Part shown: piece by piece, positions 42,179 to 51,491 of the stretch | Layout: each line of letters starts with the position of its first letter | Position numbering within the stretch: position 1 is the stretch's first letter | NCBI RefSeq assembly: GCF_021233055.1 | Contig: NZ_CP089538.1 | Location: 1,469,501-1,533,500 of the forward strand | Source: Spirosoma oryzicola | GTDB taxonomy: Bacteria > Bacteroidota > Bacteroidia > Cytophagales > Spirosomataceae | DNA length: 64,000 nt | Direction of reading: 5' to 3' | The notes under the pieces: generated by a model | The model's database searches: none | The model's input: only the letters and a program-made list of their open reading frames with translations | What the model was told of the DNA's origin: nothing | Program-made: the position numbers and the translations under genes

Positions 42179-43153
42179 TTAAACGCTCAAGATTTTTACC
42201 ATCCGAAGCAGATCTTCGCTGATGGGCTTAGGCAAGCGAATCGTATCACGGAAAGGGGTGTAAACCAGTTCGTTGTTAACAACGCCCGCCATCACGTTCT
42301 TCTCGCCGTTCATTAATCCTTCCAGAGCACCAAGGCCCAGTCGGCTGGCCAGGATACGGTCGTAAGCGGTTGGGATACCCCCGCGCTGGATGTGTCCCAG
42401 CGTGGTAACCCGCATGTCGATGTCGGATGACACCTGAGCGCGTATTTTCTCCGAAATTTCGGTTGCGTTGCCTTCTTCTTCGCCTTCTGCAATAACAACA
42501 ATCGACGAAGACTTCTGACGGCTCCAGCCCGACTTCAGCGTTTCGACAACCTCCGATATGGGAGTTAGTACTTCGGGAACCATCACCAGTTCAGCACCAC
42601 CCGCAATACCCGACTGAATGGCAATATAGCCCGAGTCGCGACCCATTACTTCAATAAAGAAAATGCGGTCGTGCGAATCAGCGGTGTCACGAATTTTGTC
42701 GATGGCTTCCAAAGCCGTGTTCACGGCAGTATCGAAACCAATCGTGTGGTCTGTTCCGTAAAGATCGTTGTCAATCGTTCCGGGCGCGCCTACGGTTGGG
42801 ATTCCGTATTCATCGTAGAAAATAGTGGCTCCGGTGAAGGTACCATTTCCGCCAATAGCAACCAGACCTTCAATACCGAACTTCTGGAGTTGCTCGTACG
42901 CTTTTGCCCGACCTTCGGGCGTCATGAATTCTTTACTACGGGCCGATTTCAGGACAGTACCGCCCCGCTGAACAATATTGCTCACCGAGTGGGAGGACAT
43001 CTGAAAAATATCACCATTTATCATCCCGCTGTACCCCCGGCGGATACCAAATACTTCGAGACCGTGATAGACCGCTCCCCGGACCACTGCCCGGATACAG
43101 GCGTTCATACCAGGCGCATCACCACCAGAGGTAAAAACAGCAATTCTTTTCAT
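42179..43153 (-). CDS. pfkA: ATP-dependent 6-phosphofructokinase
   Basis: 324 residues, normal length. It makes fructose-1,6-bisphosphate in glycolysis. Blocks: FTSGGDAPGMNACIRAVVR (ATP site), FGIRRGYSGMINGD, GGNGTFTGA, GTIDNDLYGTDHTIGFDTA with the catalytic aspartates, EVMGRDSGYIA, and GHIQRGGIPTAYDRILASRLG. The Gly of GGDAPG rather than an Asp in the ATP site fits ATP and not pyrophosphate as phosphate donor. A -7-like TAAATTTG stands at 43217-43224 on the minus strand. Confidence 0.97.
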   Translation of the reverse strand: MKRIAVFTSGGDAPGMNACIRAVVRGAVYHGLEVFGIRRGYSGMINGDIFQMSSHSVSNIVQRGGTVLKSARSKEFMTPEGRAKAYEQLQKFGIEGLVAIGGNGTFTGATIFYDEYGIPTVGAPGTIDNDLYGTDHTIGFDTAVNTALEAIDKIRDTADSHDRIFFIEVMGRDSGYIAIQSGIAGGAELVMVPEVLTPISEVVETLKSGWSRQKSSSIVVIAEGEEEGNATEISEKIRAQVSSDIDMRVTTLGHIQRGGIPTAYDRILASRLGLGALEGLMNGEKNVMAGVVNNELVYTPFRDTIRLPKPISEDLLRMVKILSV

Positions 43154-43343
43154 TGATCAAGTCTATTTTTTATCAGGAAAGGACAAGAACTTGGGGTCTT
43201 CTCGTTTTCAACCCCGCAAATTTATCCGCATTTCACAATCTAAAGGCATGATTCTGGCAATTATCCCTTCTGATTCATGCAAATTTCATAAAAAGCACGA
43301 ATCAGCGTACAAAAAAACAAGAATTACGCCGTAATGCTGACGC

Positions 43344-44111
43344 TCAAGACGAGCCAATCGCTTTATGCACTGCCGCCCGCCCAATAATGTAACCATGATT
43401 CAGCAGGGTTGGCAACAAGCCAAAATGGGCACGTAATACTCTGAACCGGTCGATCAGTGACTGGCGATGCTGCTGCACCGACAAACCACCGGTGAGGTAT
43501 TTACACAAAACAAACGGCAGGAACTCAATTTTTCGGGCGGCTTTCAGACACTTAATTTCCCAGTCCAGGTCCGCGCTCAGGTTATCAGTTAAATAGTCCG
43601 GAGCTATCGAACGGCGGACGACAAAAGCCTGATGACAAACTTTCATGCCCAGTTTCATGTCCTGCCAGGTTAGGTTTTTGGGCAAGGCGTGCGGTGTCAC
43701 TTCGCTTCGTAAACCAATGGCCGAGCCAGACTGCCGACTTCCATCATCGCGTACAAATAAAGCATCACTGTAGTACACATCCGCCCGACTCGTCTGAATG
43801 GCTTTCAATAGATTGGGCAACGTCTGGCTGTCGTACAGTTCGTCGCCTGCGTTCATAAACCAGACGTAATCACCCGTGGCGAGGTGCAGCCCTTTGTTCA
43901 TCGCATCGTACAGCCCGTTGTCGGGTTCCGATAGCCAACGGGTGACGTGGCTTTCATGTTGTTTAATAATTGCCAGCGTTCCGTCCGTTGACGCTCCGTC
44001 GATTACGAGGTATTCGTAATCCGAAGCTTGCTGGGCAACAAGGCTATCCAGCGTGCGCTCCAGAAATCGCTCGGCGTTGTAGGTGATGGTGATGATGGAA
44101 ACGCTAGGCAT
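43344..44111 (-). CDS. Glycosyltransferase family 2
   Basis: 255 residues from the ATG at 44111 (MPSVSIITITYN). GT-A blocks: SIITITYNAERFLERTLDSL, LVIDGASTDGT, EPDNGLYDAMNKGLHLATGDYVWFMNAGDE; the Asp of GDYVWFMNAGD replaces the strict DxD. This pattern is close to the WcaA/WcaE-like sugar transferases of capsule and O-antigen loci. It is the last gene of the minus-strand glycan operon, 41 bases after the family 4 transferase stop. Donor and acceptor are unknown. Confidence 0.9.
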   Translation of the reverse strand: MPSVSIITITYNAERFLERTLDSLVAQQASDYEYLVIDGASTDGTLAIIKQHESHVTRWLSEPDNGLYDAMNKGLHLATGDYVWFMNAGDELYDSQTLPNLLKAIQTSRADVYYSDALFVRDDGSRQSGSAIGLRSEVTPHALPKNLTWQDMKLGMKVCHQAFVVRRSIAPDYLTDNLSADLDWEIKCLKAARKIEFLPFVLCKYLTGGLSVQQHRQSLIDRFRVLRAHFGLLPTLLNHGYIIGRAAVHKAIGSS

Positions 44112-44138
44112 TGGCAAAAAGCAAAAGAGTTAACCGGT

Positions 44139-44174
44139 GAGCAAACGATCTGTTACTGGCTCCTTCGTTCGCTC
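44139..44174. repeat. Partial GAGTGA-type inverted repeat overlapping the end of the family 4 transferase
   Basis: GAGCAAACGA (44139-44148) and TCGTTCGCTC (44165-44174) pair with one mismatch. The right arm encodes the last residues of the transferase (SERRSQ), so the element overlaps coding sequence. Confidence 0.4.
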
Positions 44175-45472
44175 ATTAATTGATGGTACAAATGGATATA
44201 CTGGCCGGCAACGACTTCTTCCGAGAAGCGCTCTTCGGCTGACAGCCGCGCATCGTACCGGAGTTGTTGCGGCTGAGCGTGATTCAGAATAAACGCGAGC
44301 CCGTCGGCTAATTGCTGCGTCGAACCGACGTCTGCTAAATAGCCATTCTGCCTGTGGTCGATCATTTCGGGAATGCCACCGGTTCGGAAAGCAACGACAG
44401 GTGTTCCGCAAGCCAGCGACTCGATCACTGTATTAGGCAGGTTATCTTCCAGCGAAGGGACAACCATGGCATCGGCTGCGTTGTAGGCGGCTACAATGGC
44501 TTCTTCGGTTGTCAGGATGCCCAGGTGCCGAACCGTAAACGGCAATTCATTAAACAAATACGAGCGACCTTTCCCGAATACCAGCACTTCTACATTCAGG
44601 TTTGGCTGTTGCTGATGGAGAAGCGTCAGGGCCTCCGCGAAATACCGGAATCCTTTGCGCGAGTCAGTCACGTTGGCGCTACCAAACAGCAGCCGAACCG
44701 GGGTCGCTCCCGACGAATCTGTATCGGGAATGCCGATGTGGGTATTGGCCTCTGTACGATCTATTGGCCGAAATATAGCCTGATCGATGGCATACGGGAT
44801 CACTGAAAACGGAAAAGAACGAAGTAATTTCGAACGGATTCCTTCGTCCGACAGCCAGCGGCTCGGTGGCGTAAAATGGATGTTGGCGTTTTCAAAAACC
44901 GATATCTTCTTTTCGAAAGTCCTGTACGACAAATCCTGATCGCCCGGTTTTTTAAGGTACGGACACTGCCGGCAATGCGTCAAAAAATGGTCGCAGCCGC
45001 GTGAGTAGTGGCACCCACCCGTAAACGCCCACTGATCGTGAAGCGTCCAGACGATTGGTTTTTCCAACGCAAACAACGCCCGCAGTCCGTCGATGGACAG
45101 AAACCCGAAATTGATCCAGTGCAGGTGCAGAATATCCGCCTGCTGAATCGCTTCGTGGAAATCTACATTCGCGCCAACCACCGCCGGTGAAAACTGAAAC
45201 CGAACGGAAGAATCGCGCTCGAAGGGTAAAAAATACAATCGTTCGGCCACGAAGCGCCCGAAGGCCGTTTGCTCCGCCAGAAAATTGTTGGCCAAATACC
45301 GCACACCCGGAGCGGGACGGTGTTTTTCCTGCCGGTTTGAGGTGCCTACCAGCAACGTGCTTTCGACCGCGCCCGTGTACTGCCCGACTTTCAGGAGAGC
45401 CTGATGCAGCCGGGTAGCCGCTACAGCCGCTCCGCCAAACAGGTGGTACGTGCTCAGGTGTGTAACTCTCAC
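44153..45472 (-). CDS. Glycosyltransferase family 4
   Basis: 439 residues with a GTG start that overlaps the FkbM gene stop by four bases (GTGA). The GT-B N-terminal half has THLSTYHLFGGAAVAATRLH and WTLHDQWAFTGGCHYSRGCDHF; the latter, with C-x-H and later CRQCPYLKKPGD, is typical of a subgroup with a Cys-rich insert. The C-terminal half has LFGSANVTDSRKGF and the donor-binding VPSLEDNLPNTVIESLACGTPVVAF with its conserved Glu pair (E of SLEDN and E of VIES). It is cytoplasmic and acts on a lipid-linked glycan. Confidence 0.9.
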   Translation of the reverse strand: MRVTHLSTYHLFGGAAVAATRLHQALLKVGQYTGAVESTLLVGTSNRQEKHRPAPGVRYLANNFLAEQTAFGRFVAERLYFLPFERDSSVRFQFSPAVVGANVDFHEAIQQADILHLHWINFGFLSIDGLRALFALEKPIVWTLHDQWAFTGGCHYSRGCDHFLTHCRQCPYLKKPGDQDLSYRTFEKKISVFENANIHFTPPSRWLSDEGIRSKLLRSFPFSVIPYAIDQAIFRPIDRTEANTHIGIPDTDSSGATPVRLLFGSANVTDSRKGFRYFAEALTLLHQQQPNLNVEVLVFGKGRSYLFNELPFTVRHLGILTTEEAIVAAYNAADAMVVPSLEDNLPNTVIESLACGTPVVAFRTGGIPEMIDHRQNGYLADVGSTQQLADGLAFILNHAQPQQLRYDARLSAEERFSEEVVAGQYIHLYHQLMSERRSQ

Positions 45473-46275
45473 GGGCGGTAAGCGAAAATATTAAGTTGCA
45501 GATCCATCACATCGTTGCCCCGGTAGCGGTGATTTACCAGTGGGCGTACGCGGGCCTGGTTGCTGTCGATGTAATACCGAAACCCACTTTCTTCCAAAAT
45601 CTGCACGACCGTACCCAGGGTTTGCGGGTGTCCGATGTAAGCGTGGTATTCGATGAATAGATTGCGAACGTGTCGCAGTGCGTCGCGGCAGTCGATCAGC
45701 ACATCGGTTTCGGCTCCTTCGATGTCGATCTTCAGCATATCGACGCGAGTTTCCCGCAACAGATAATCGCGCAGACGAACCGACGGAACGTGCCGACGGT
45801 TGGTTTCCGAGAACAACGAAGCAGAGTCGGCTTCGCCACTGCCAAAATCGATACCGTCGTCGTCTATCCAAACGGCTTTGTTCACAACGTCTACGCCGTC
45901 AATCCGGTTATTGGCCAGGTTTTGTTTCAGGATAGCGCCAATGTCGGGATCAGCTTCAAAGGCAATAATCCGGGCTTTGGGGTACTGCTGCCGGAAATAC
46001 GCCAGACTAGAGCCAATGTTGGCCCCGCAGTCCAGAATAACCGGTTCGTTGATGTCGGCCTGGAACCGGTACGATTCGTCTGCAAAAATCTCTTTAAACT
46101 GCCATACAAACGAAAGAGCGTCTGGCACCTGAAAGCGATACTGTAAAAACGGAATGATACCGCTCTGGTGACGTGGGCGCCCGGCATAGCGAAAAAATAA
46201 CCACAGCAGTCGTCGTCCATTAGCGGTTTGAATGGCCCGGTACAGATTGGTAAAAAGATAGCGAAACAGCCACAT
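45469..46275 (-). CDS. FkbM-family methyltransferase
   Basis: 268 residues. The SAM site is ILDCGANIGSSLAYF followed by ARIIAFEADPD. FkbM marks are VDMLKIDIEGAETDVL and FIEYHAYIG. These enzymes methylate hydroxyls of sugars or polyketides, and in glycan loci commonly cap or modify a sugar. It starts 6 bases before the downstream end of the next methyltransferase gene (stop at 46282), so both are in one operon. Confidence 0.9.
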   Translation of the reverse strand: MWLFRYLFTNLYRAIQTANGRRLLWLFFRYAGRPRHQSGIIPFLQYRFQVPDALSFVWQFKEIFADESYRFQADINEPVILDCGANIGSSLAYFRQQYPKARIIAFEADPDIGAILKQNLANNRIDGVDVVNKAVWIDDDGIDFGSGEADSASLFSETNRRHVPSVRLRDYLLRETRVDMLKIDIEGAETDVLIDCRDALRHVRNLFIEYHAYIGHPQTLGTVVQILEESGFRYYIDSNQARVRPLVNHRYRGNDVMDLQLNIFAYRP

Positions 46276-46281
46276 AACAGC

Positions 46282-47127
46282 TTACTTATACGAAAAACCG
46301 ATGCCCGCTCCCGGATACCAGTGATCTTTCGGAACTTCCTGATAATACACAAATTTACGGCCTACTTCCAGCGACAGACGGGCCAATACACCCGTTTCGT
46401 GTGCATTGTCGCTCAGCAGAATACCCGTTGGACTTAGCTTGGGCAATACCACTCGGTACTCATCATGCTCGTACTGTGACGAGTGATCACTGTCGTTGAT
46501 AAAGAGATCAATCGGATCGCTGAACGCTTTCAGGCTGGTCAGCGAGTCGCCGTACAGCACCTGGCCTACTTCCCGGTAAACCCCGTCGAGCAGATAACCC
46601 GCTTTGGGCGCAATGTCAGTGCCGTAGTACCGACCCGGTTTCCCTTCGGCCCGGTTGCGCAGGAGTGCCGAACAAAGCAGAACGGCCCCTAAGCCTTTGT
46701 CAACGCCCGTCTCGATAACAACGCTAGGTTTGCGAAGTCGTACCAGCGCGTACCAGCCCAGCCGCCGGCCAAATTCAACCCGCAAATCGGCCACGCGACG
46801 GTACGAGGAGGTTTTGGTTTTCTCCAGAATGTACTGCCGAAGTGTCTCATCGGACTGTGCTTCACGGATGTAAGTCAATACTGCTTCGGGCTTGACATCG
46901 GCTACTACGGCTACCGTGTGCGCCAGATACAGCAGGTTGTCTTCCGTTAGCTCGTACGTGAAATTGGTGTCCTCGCGCGAGTTGACTCCCCAGCGCAGAA
47001 TCTGGCCGTAGCGGTGGTTATAGCTTCGGCTAGCTTGACGGAGCCGGGGCAAAAAATTGACGGCGCGCGATTTGCGGACTTTATACAGCGTATCGAGACC
47101 GAAGATTTGAATGAGCAGTTTACGCAT
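46282..47127 (-). CDS. Class I SAM-dependent methyltransferase
   Basis: 281 residues. The SAM-binding motif is VVIETGVDKGLGAVLLCSAL, with the acidic motif II in RYYGTDIAPKAGYL; LFINDSDHSSQYEHDEYRVVLPKLSPTG reads like the Asp-containing motif of the TylF/cephalosporin hydroxylase-like group. The N-terminus is basic and may bind a membrane or glycan. It lies between the flippase and the FkbM gene in the glycan operon, so it should act on the same glycan. The substrate cannot be told. Confidence 0.8.
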   Translation of the reverse strand: MRKLLIQIFGLDTLYKVRKSRAVNFLPRLRQASRSYNHRYGQILRWGVNSREDTNFTYELTEDNLLYLAHTVAVVADVKPEAVLTYIREAQSDETLRQYILEKTKTSSYRRVADLRVEFGRRLGWYALVRLRKPSVVIETGVDKGLGAVLLCSALLRNRAEGKPGRYYGTDIAPKAGYLLDGVYREVGQVLYGDSLTSLKAFSDPIDLFINDSDHSSQYEHDEYRVVLPKLSPTGILLSDNAHETGVLARLSLEVGRKFVYYQEVPKDHWYPGAGIGFSYK

Positions 47128-47163
47128 GAGTTAGGGTAGACAAGTGGGTACGAATGAGGTGTG

Positions 47164-48663
47164 TTAAGACAAGATTTTTTTAATACGAGACCAGCCTCCG
47201 TTCAATAATTCAGTGGCATCCGGCGATAAATTGAATACATAAATACCGCCCAGAAACAAGCCCCCTATAGCGGCTGATCGGAGTGCAACGTCGATGCCAA
47301 GAATCCACCAGGAACCGGTATGGTGAGGCACCAGTTCGGCTACAAACCAGATCAGGGCAGCCAGCACAAGAACGGCTGCGTTACGCCACGTAAAGGGTTG
47401 AAGGCCAAATTTAAGGCCAACCAGCACCGTACGGGCAAAGTTATACAAGAATGTCGCCAGCACCGCACCGATCGCGGCCCCATTCATGCCATATAAGGGG
47501 ATCAACAGTTTATTCGCCAGGATGGTAATGAAGATGAGCAACACGAAAAAGACGGAATCATAGGCGTAATACCGGGATGTGCTCAAAATAACACCGTTGA
47601 CCCCCGTTGCCATGTCGATTAGTTTGCTTAAACCCAGCCACAGAATGACGTAATAACCGGATTCGTACCCAGCCGGAAGAATGGCAAAAACGGTTGGTAA
47701 GTTGGCGGCTACACCGACAAAGACCAGACAGCCCGCAATCAACTGGTTGAGGCAGCTTTTGCGGTAGATGGTCATAATATTATTCATGTCGTTGGCCTTC
47801 CACGATTCGGCAATGAGCGTTCCCGAAACTTTGTAAAGTGCCGTAGCAGGCAAGGCAATCACGCTGGCGAAGTAAGAAGCCGTGCTGTAGACACCCGTAT
47901 CATCCAGCCCTTTGCTGGTGCTGAGCATTGCTTTGTCGATGGTCCAGATGATCTGCGTCGATAGGGCAGTAGTCAGCGTAAGCGCCGAGTAACGGAAAAT
48001 ATTTCGGCGCAATTCGGGACTGACGGATATAAAGCGTCGGTTGAAAAAAAGCGATTTGTCCTGCGCTACGCTGTAAACCATCAGGACCAACGGGAGCAGG
48101 AAGGCCAGCAGCCAGAGCCCTACAAATTGCGGAAATGTGACCCAGCCGAGCCAGTACACAACGCCTGTAAGCAAGATTAATATTCGCTGCACCAGTTGTT
48201 GAAGCAGCGTTCCTGTAACGGGATCATACAGTAGTCGGGCGTAAGTGTCAAAGACGGCAAAAAAGACCGTGAACACCATCAGCGGAATCAATACATAATA
48301 ATAATCGACAAATAAAGCCGATTGAGCCTGATAGAGCCCAACTGCCCACGGACGCGCCAGCCATAAAGCCAAGATAGACAAGCTAGAACCCGCAAGAGTA
48401 GTCATTGTTGCAATGAGCAAATAGCCATTGTGTTGGCGATCGGTATCACGAAAGAAAGGGAAGAAGCGGCCTCCAGCGCTGTTTAGACCAAGATTAGATG
48501 CTTGGGCTAAAATCAGAGAAACTGAAATTAACAACGACAGTAAACCGATTTGTTCCTTGCTGAATAGGTGAGGAAAGAAAAGACCTTGTGTAAGAAAACC
48601 AACTCCTACGCCTGCGTAAGCGTAAATAGAACTTTGAATAGTTTGCCGTTTAATTATACCCAT
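47164..48663 (-). CDS. Polysaccharide flippase (Wzx/RfbX-like, MOP superfamily)
   Basis: 499 residues with about 14 hydrophobic segments along its length, starting QSSIYAYAGVGVGFLTQGLFFPHLFSKEQIGLL, the classic start of O-antigen flippases. It should move the undecaprenyl-linked glycan across the inner membrane. It lies between pseI and the methyltransferase genes, so the flipped unit probably contains pseudaminic acid. A repeat fills the 90-base gap to pseI. Confidence 0.88.
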   Translation of the reverse strand: MGIIKRQTIQSSIYAYAGVGVGFLTQGLFFPHLFSKEQIGLLSLLISVSLILAQASNLGLNSAGGRFFPFFRDTDRQHNGYLLIATMTTLAGSSLSILALWLARPWAVGLYQAQSALFVDYYYVLIPLMVFTVFFAVFDTYARLLYDPVTGTLLQQLVQRILILLTGVVYWLGWVTFPQFVGLWLLAFLLPLVLMVYSVAQDKSLFFNRRFISVSPELRRNIFRYSALTLTTALSTQIIWTIDKAMLSTSKGLDDTGVYSTASYFASVIALPATALYKVSGTLIAESWKANDMNNIMTIYRKSCLNQLIAGCLVFVGVAANLPTVFAILPAGYESGYYVILWLGLSKLIDMATGVNGVILSTSRYYAYDSVFFVLLIFITILANKLLIPLYGMNGAAIGAVLATFLYNFARTVLVGLKFGLQPFTWRNAAVLVLAALIWFVAELVPHHTGSWWILGIDVALRSAAIGGLFLGGIYVFNLSPDATELLNGGWSRIKKILS

Positions 48664-48673
48664 TTGTGCGAAG

Positions 48674-48750
48674 GAGTGATTGAGTGAATAAATGGTTGAG
48701 TGAATAAAACGTACATAAGTAACTCACTCAATCACCCAATCACTCAATCA
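48674..48750. repeat. GAGTGA-type inverted repeat between pseI and the flippase
   Basis: GAGTGATTGAGTGAATAA...TTGAGTGAATAA (48674-48706) faces AACTCACTCAATCACCCAATCACTCAATCA (48721-48750) around a short loop. Units of seven to eight bases (GAGTGAAT / CACTCAAT) recur in each arm. It is the longest member of this group in the window and sits inside an operon. Confidence 0.65.
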
Positions 48751-48753
48751 CAA

Positions 48754-49809
48754 TTAATTGATCAAACCCCATTCCAGGGCGGTGCCGGCGGCAATATCGG
48801 CTGCGGCAGTTTTACCAAGTATGGTGTTGTAGTAGCGGGTGTGCAGACCATACGCCGGGCGAATGCTGCGCACATTGTCAGTGGTAAACGGTTCGCCCGC
48901 TTTTACGTCACGCACGACGTAGAGCGACCGTTTAAATTGCAGACTCTTCTGCTCTTTAGCCGTCATTTCGTAGCTGACGTGACCCATAGCCAGATGCGCG
49001 CGCTCAGTTTCGATGACGAGGTTTTTGAGTTCGTCAGGTTCCAGCGAAAAAGCTGAATCAACGCCCCCGTCGGCCCGTCGTAAGGTAACGTGTTTTTCGA
49101 GGACAACGGCCCCCAATGCTACCGCAGCGACTGCCGCGCCAATGCCCATCGTATGGTCAGAAAGACCAACATGTACATTGAACAACTGCTGCATGTGCGG
49201 AATGGTAAGCAGGTTAGTCGTTTCGGGCGTGGCTGGGTAGGTACTCGTACACTTAAGCAGAATCAGGTCTTGGCATCCGTTCGCCCGGAGCACCTTCACC
49301 GACTCGTCTAAATCGGCCACCGTTGCTACGCCGGTGCTCATAATGACTGGTTTTCCCGTCTGCGCGATCTTTTTCAGAAGAATATGATCGGTATTTTCAA
49401 ACGATGCAATCTTGTACAGCGGCACGTCGAGCGATTCTAAAAAATCGACGGCGGTGGTGTCGAACGGAGAACTGAAGGCGATCATGCCCCGTTTCTTGGC
49501 GTGTTCGAAAATAGGCTTGTGCCATTCCCAGGGCGTGTAGGCTTCAGCGTACAGTTTGTACAGATTTTTGTCGGCCCAAAGCGACTTGGTATCCCGAATG
49601 TAAAACTCCTCCGATGCCCCATTGAACGTGATGGTGTCGGGCGTGTAGGTTTGAAGTTTGAGTGCGTGAGCCCCCGCGTCGGCTACGGCATCAACGATTT
49701 CAAGTGCCCGGTCGAGCGACTGATTGTGATTGCCCGACATTTCAGCGATAACAAATGGCCTATGGATTGGGCTAATAACATGATGGGCAACCTGAATCGG
49801 ATGATTCAT
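48754..49809 (-). CDS. pseI: Pseudaminic acid synthase
   Basis: 351 residues, normal length. It condenses phosphoenolpyruvate with 2,4-diacetamido-2,4,6-trideoxy-altrose to pseudaminic acid. NeuB-family blocks: FVIAEMSGNHNQSLDRALEIV, ALKLQTYTPDTITF, AFSSPFDTTAVDFL, KIASFENTDHILLKKIA, STGVATVADL, LLKCTSTYPATPE, GLSDHTMG and LEKHVTLRR. The C-terminal SAF (antifreeze-like) domain starts near 290. TYTPDT and the presence of pseB/C/F/G/H favour PseI over NeuB or LegI. It is the sixth Pse gene in transcription order, separated from pseH by the LamG gene. Confidence 0.93.
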   Translation of the reverse strand: MNHPIQVAHHVISPIHRPFVIAEMSGNHNQSLDRALEIVDAVADAGAHALKLQTYTPDTITFNGASEEFYIRDTKSLWADKNLYKLYAEAYTPWEWHKPIFEHAKKRGMIAFSSPFDTTAVDFLESLDVPLYKIASFENTDHILLKKIAQTGKPVIMSTGVATVADLDESVKVLRANGCQDLILLKCTSTYPATPETTNLLTIPHMQQLFNVHVGLSDHTMGIGAAVAAVALGAVVLEKHVTLRRADGGVDSAFSLEPDELKNLVIETERAHLAMGHVSYEMTAKEQKSLQFKRSLYVVRDVKAGEPFTTDNVRSIRPAYGLHTRYYNTILGKTAAADIAAGTALEWGLIN

Positions 49810-49947
49810 TATTTGTTTACTGTTTATATTCTGTTGATTAGGCGTACATATATTTTAGTACAAAATTGGAACCTAAACGCCCTGATTTTTGCCTATTTTC
49901 ATATACTCGCACCCTCAAATTTACCGCTTTTGAACGAGAATAGCCAA

Positions 49948-50886
49948 TCAATGAGTAAGGACTAGCCGCCCACCAAGTCCGTAGGTTAATCGAGCAGCTC
50001 CATTAATATATACTCGAAATGCATTAGCTTGATAAGCTGTAGGGACTGTAATGATATGTCTTATCTGAACAGCATCAGTAGCAGTTGGAATACAACCACA
50101 CGACCATACAGTTGGATCATTCCAGTTGCCATCTCGAAGAGAAACATACGGCTGAGCGGTAATAGGATTGAGCGTAAAATCAGTTTGGCAGTTCGTTGCA
50201 TAATACAAAGCTCGTACCTCAGCATCAGATAATACTCCACGGTACACCCGAACATCATCGATAGCTCCATGGAATGGTTGAATAAGTGTATTCTGAGTTG
50301 GTCGGATACCTATGCAGGCTTGTAGCGGGCAGGTATACGTAAGTGGACCATTAGGGTAGATGGGTACGGTCTGAACTTTCTCCCCATTTATGTAAAAAAT
50401 TAATGCGTTAGCTGCTCTGATAGCTGTTAAGTGCGTCCAAGTATCGAGACTAACCAACCGGGTTGTAATAATCGATCCCGTTGTATTGTAAGAAAAGAAA
50501 TTCCATACATTTCCTCCGTAAATAGGCCGGTTTGTTAAAGTAAGACACTGGTTTGGCTCACTAAATGAGAAAATCGTGTAAGCGCCGTCCTCGACGGGAA
50601 ATGAAGCGAGTTTTACCCATGCCGATAGGGTGTAAGTTGGATTAGTGAACGGTGCCGCTGGTAAATCTATATAGGCGTTACGATCAAAGAAATAAGCGCT
50701 AGAAGGGTTACCAAATCGGTCACTGGTAAGAGTAGCTCTGACGACAGTGCCGTGATTGGGACCGAAGCCGTCATCAGCGTTACCACTGAACGAATAGCAG
50801 GCTACTAATTGGTTAGCGGCTTGTCCAAAAGCGGAACAAGAATATACAAATAATAGGAAAGTATAGAAAAGTAGTTTGTATGCCAT
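49948..50886 (-). CDS. Secreted LamG/concanavalin-fold protein inside the pseudaminic acid operon
   Basis: 312 residues. Signal peptide 1-22 (LLFYTFLLFVYSCSAFGQ). A LamG-like jellyroll fold covers about 25-210: VACYSFSGNADDGFGPNHGTVV, YTLSAWVKLASFP, LDTWTHLTAI and GAIDDVRVYRGVLSDAEVRALY. A short beta region follows with RDGNWNDPTVWSCGCIPT, a motif often seen at the end of secreted Bacteroidota proteins. The chain stops at GGRLVLTH without a usual C-terminal sorting domain, so it may be shortened. Base composition is AT-richer than that of pseB or pseC. It could bind or modify the surface glycan made by the operon; it could also be a passenger brought in with DNA. Gaps: 138 bases to pseI and 55 bases to pseH. 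Confidence 0.75.
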   Translation of the reverse strand: MAYKLLFYTFLLFVYSCSAFGQAANQLVACYSFSGNADDGFGPNHGTVVRATLTSDRFGNPSSAYFFDRNAYIDLPAAPFTNPTYTLSAWVKLASFPVEDGAYTIFSFSEPNQCLTLTNRPIYGGNVWNFFSYNTTGSIITTRLVSLDTWTHLTAIRAANALIFYINGEKVQTVPIYPNGPLTYTCPLQACIGIRPTQNTLIQPFHGAIDDVRVYRGVLSDAEVRALYYATNCQTDFTLNPITAQPYVSLRDGNWNDPTVWSCGCIPTATDAVQIRHIITVPTAYQANAFRVYINGAARLTYGLGGRLVLTH

Positions 50887-50941
50887 AGAGTAAATTCGTT
50901 TACTTAAATTATATTCAATTAGTAATATTATTACGAAAATT

Positions 50942-51484
50942 TCAAATGCGATAAATTTTATTTTGCATTACGGTACGATAAGATTCCCATTCTGATTTTA
51001 AAATAGCTAGGCCAACAACGTCCTGCCAGATGCCGTCTTTCTTTACATGCTGACGATAATAAGCTTCGCGTCTAAAACCGAACTTCTCGTGCATACTAAT
51101 CACCTTTTCATTGAAGGTCATCACTTCACAACGGAGCTTGTTGAGCTTTAGCTCACCAAAAACATAATCAAGCACGCGAAATTCTATTTTAGCTCCCAAC
51201 CCTCCTTTCCGAATCGTAACGTCGCCTAGATAAAATGCCCAGTAGCAACTGCTCAGCGTGTGATTTAGGCCGGTTATCGACGCTAACCCGACCTTTTGAT
51301 TGTTGTACGTAATGACCCAATAACGACAGGTGGAATCGTTCTTGATACGAGCAAACCAACTCGCTTGTTGCTCGTAAGTGATCATTTCACTAGTGTACAT
51401 ATATTGAGACACTTCAGGCATGTTACGCCAAGTCCGTACCAGCTCAATATCTTCTTCGGTTAATGGCGTTAGTTCGATATCCAT
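50942..51484 (-). CDS. pseH: UDP-4-amino-4,6-dideoxy-N-acetyl-altrosamine N-acetyltransferase
   Basis: 180 residues, a GNAT fold: LTEEDIELVRTWRNMPEVSQYMYTSEMI, then VGLASITGLNHTLSSCYWAFYLGD and IRKGGLGAKIEFRVLDYVFGEL (acetyl-CoA loop), and NEKVISMHEKFGFRREAYYRQHV. This is the PseH pattern; it acetylates the 4-amino group of the UDP-sugar made by PseC. It starts 7 bases after the pseG stop. The gene is in the AT-richer part of the operon. Confidence 0.9.
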   Translation of the reverse strand: MDIELTPLTEEDIELVRTWRNMPEVSQYMYTSEMITYEQQASWFARIKNDSTCRYWVITYNNQKVGLASITGLNHTLSSCYWAFYLGDVTIRKGGLGAKIEFRVLDYVFGELKLNKLRCEVMTFNEKVISMHEKFGFRREAYYRQHVKKDGIWQDVVGLAILKSEWESYRTVMQNKIYRI

Positions 51485-51491
51485 CGATTAA

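Noticed and set aside
48674..48750. Reading the GAGTGA units as a CRISPR array
   Set aside because: The units are 7-8 bases long, in opposed orientation, without regular spacers or cas genes.
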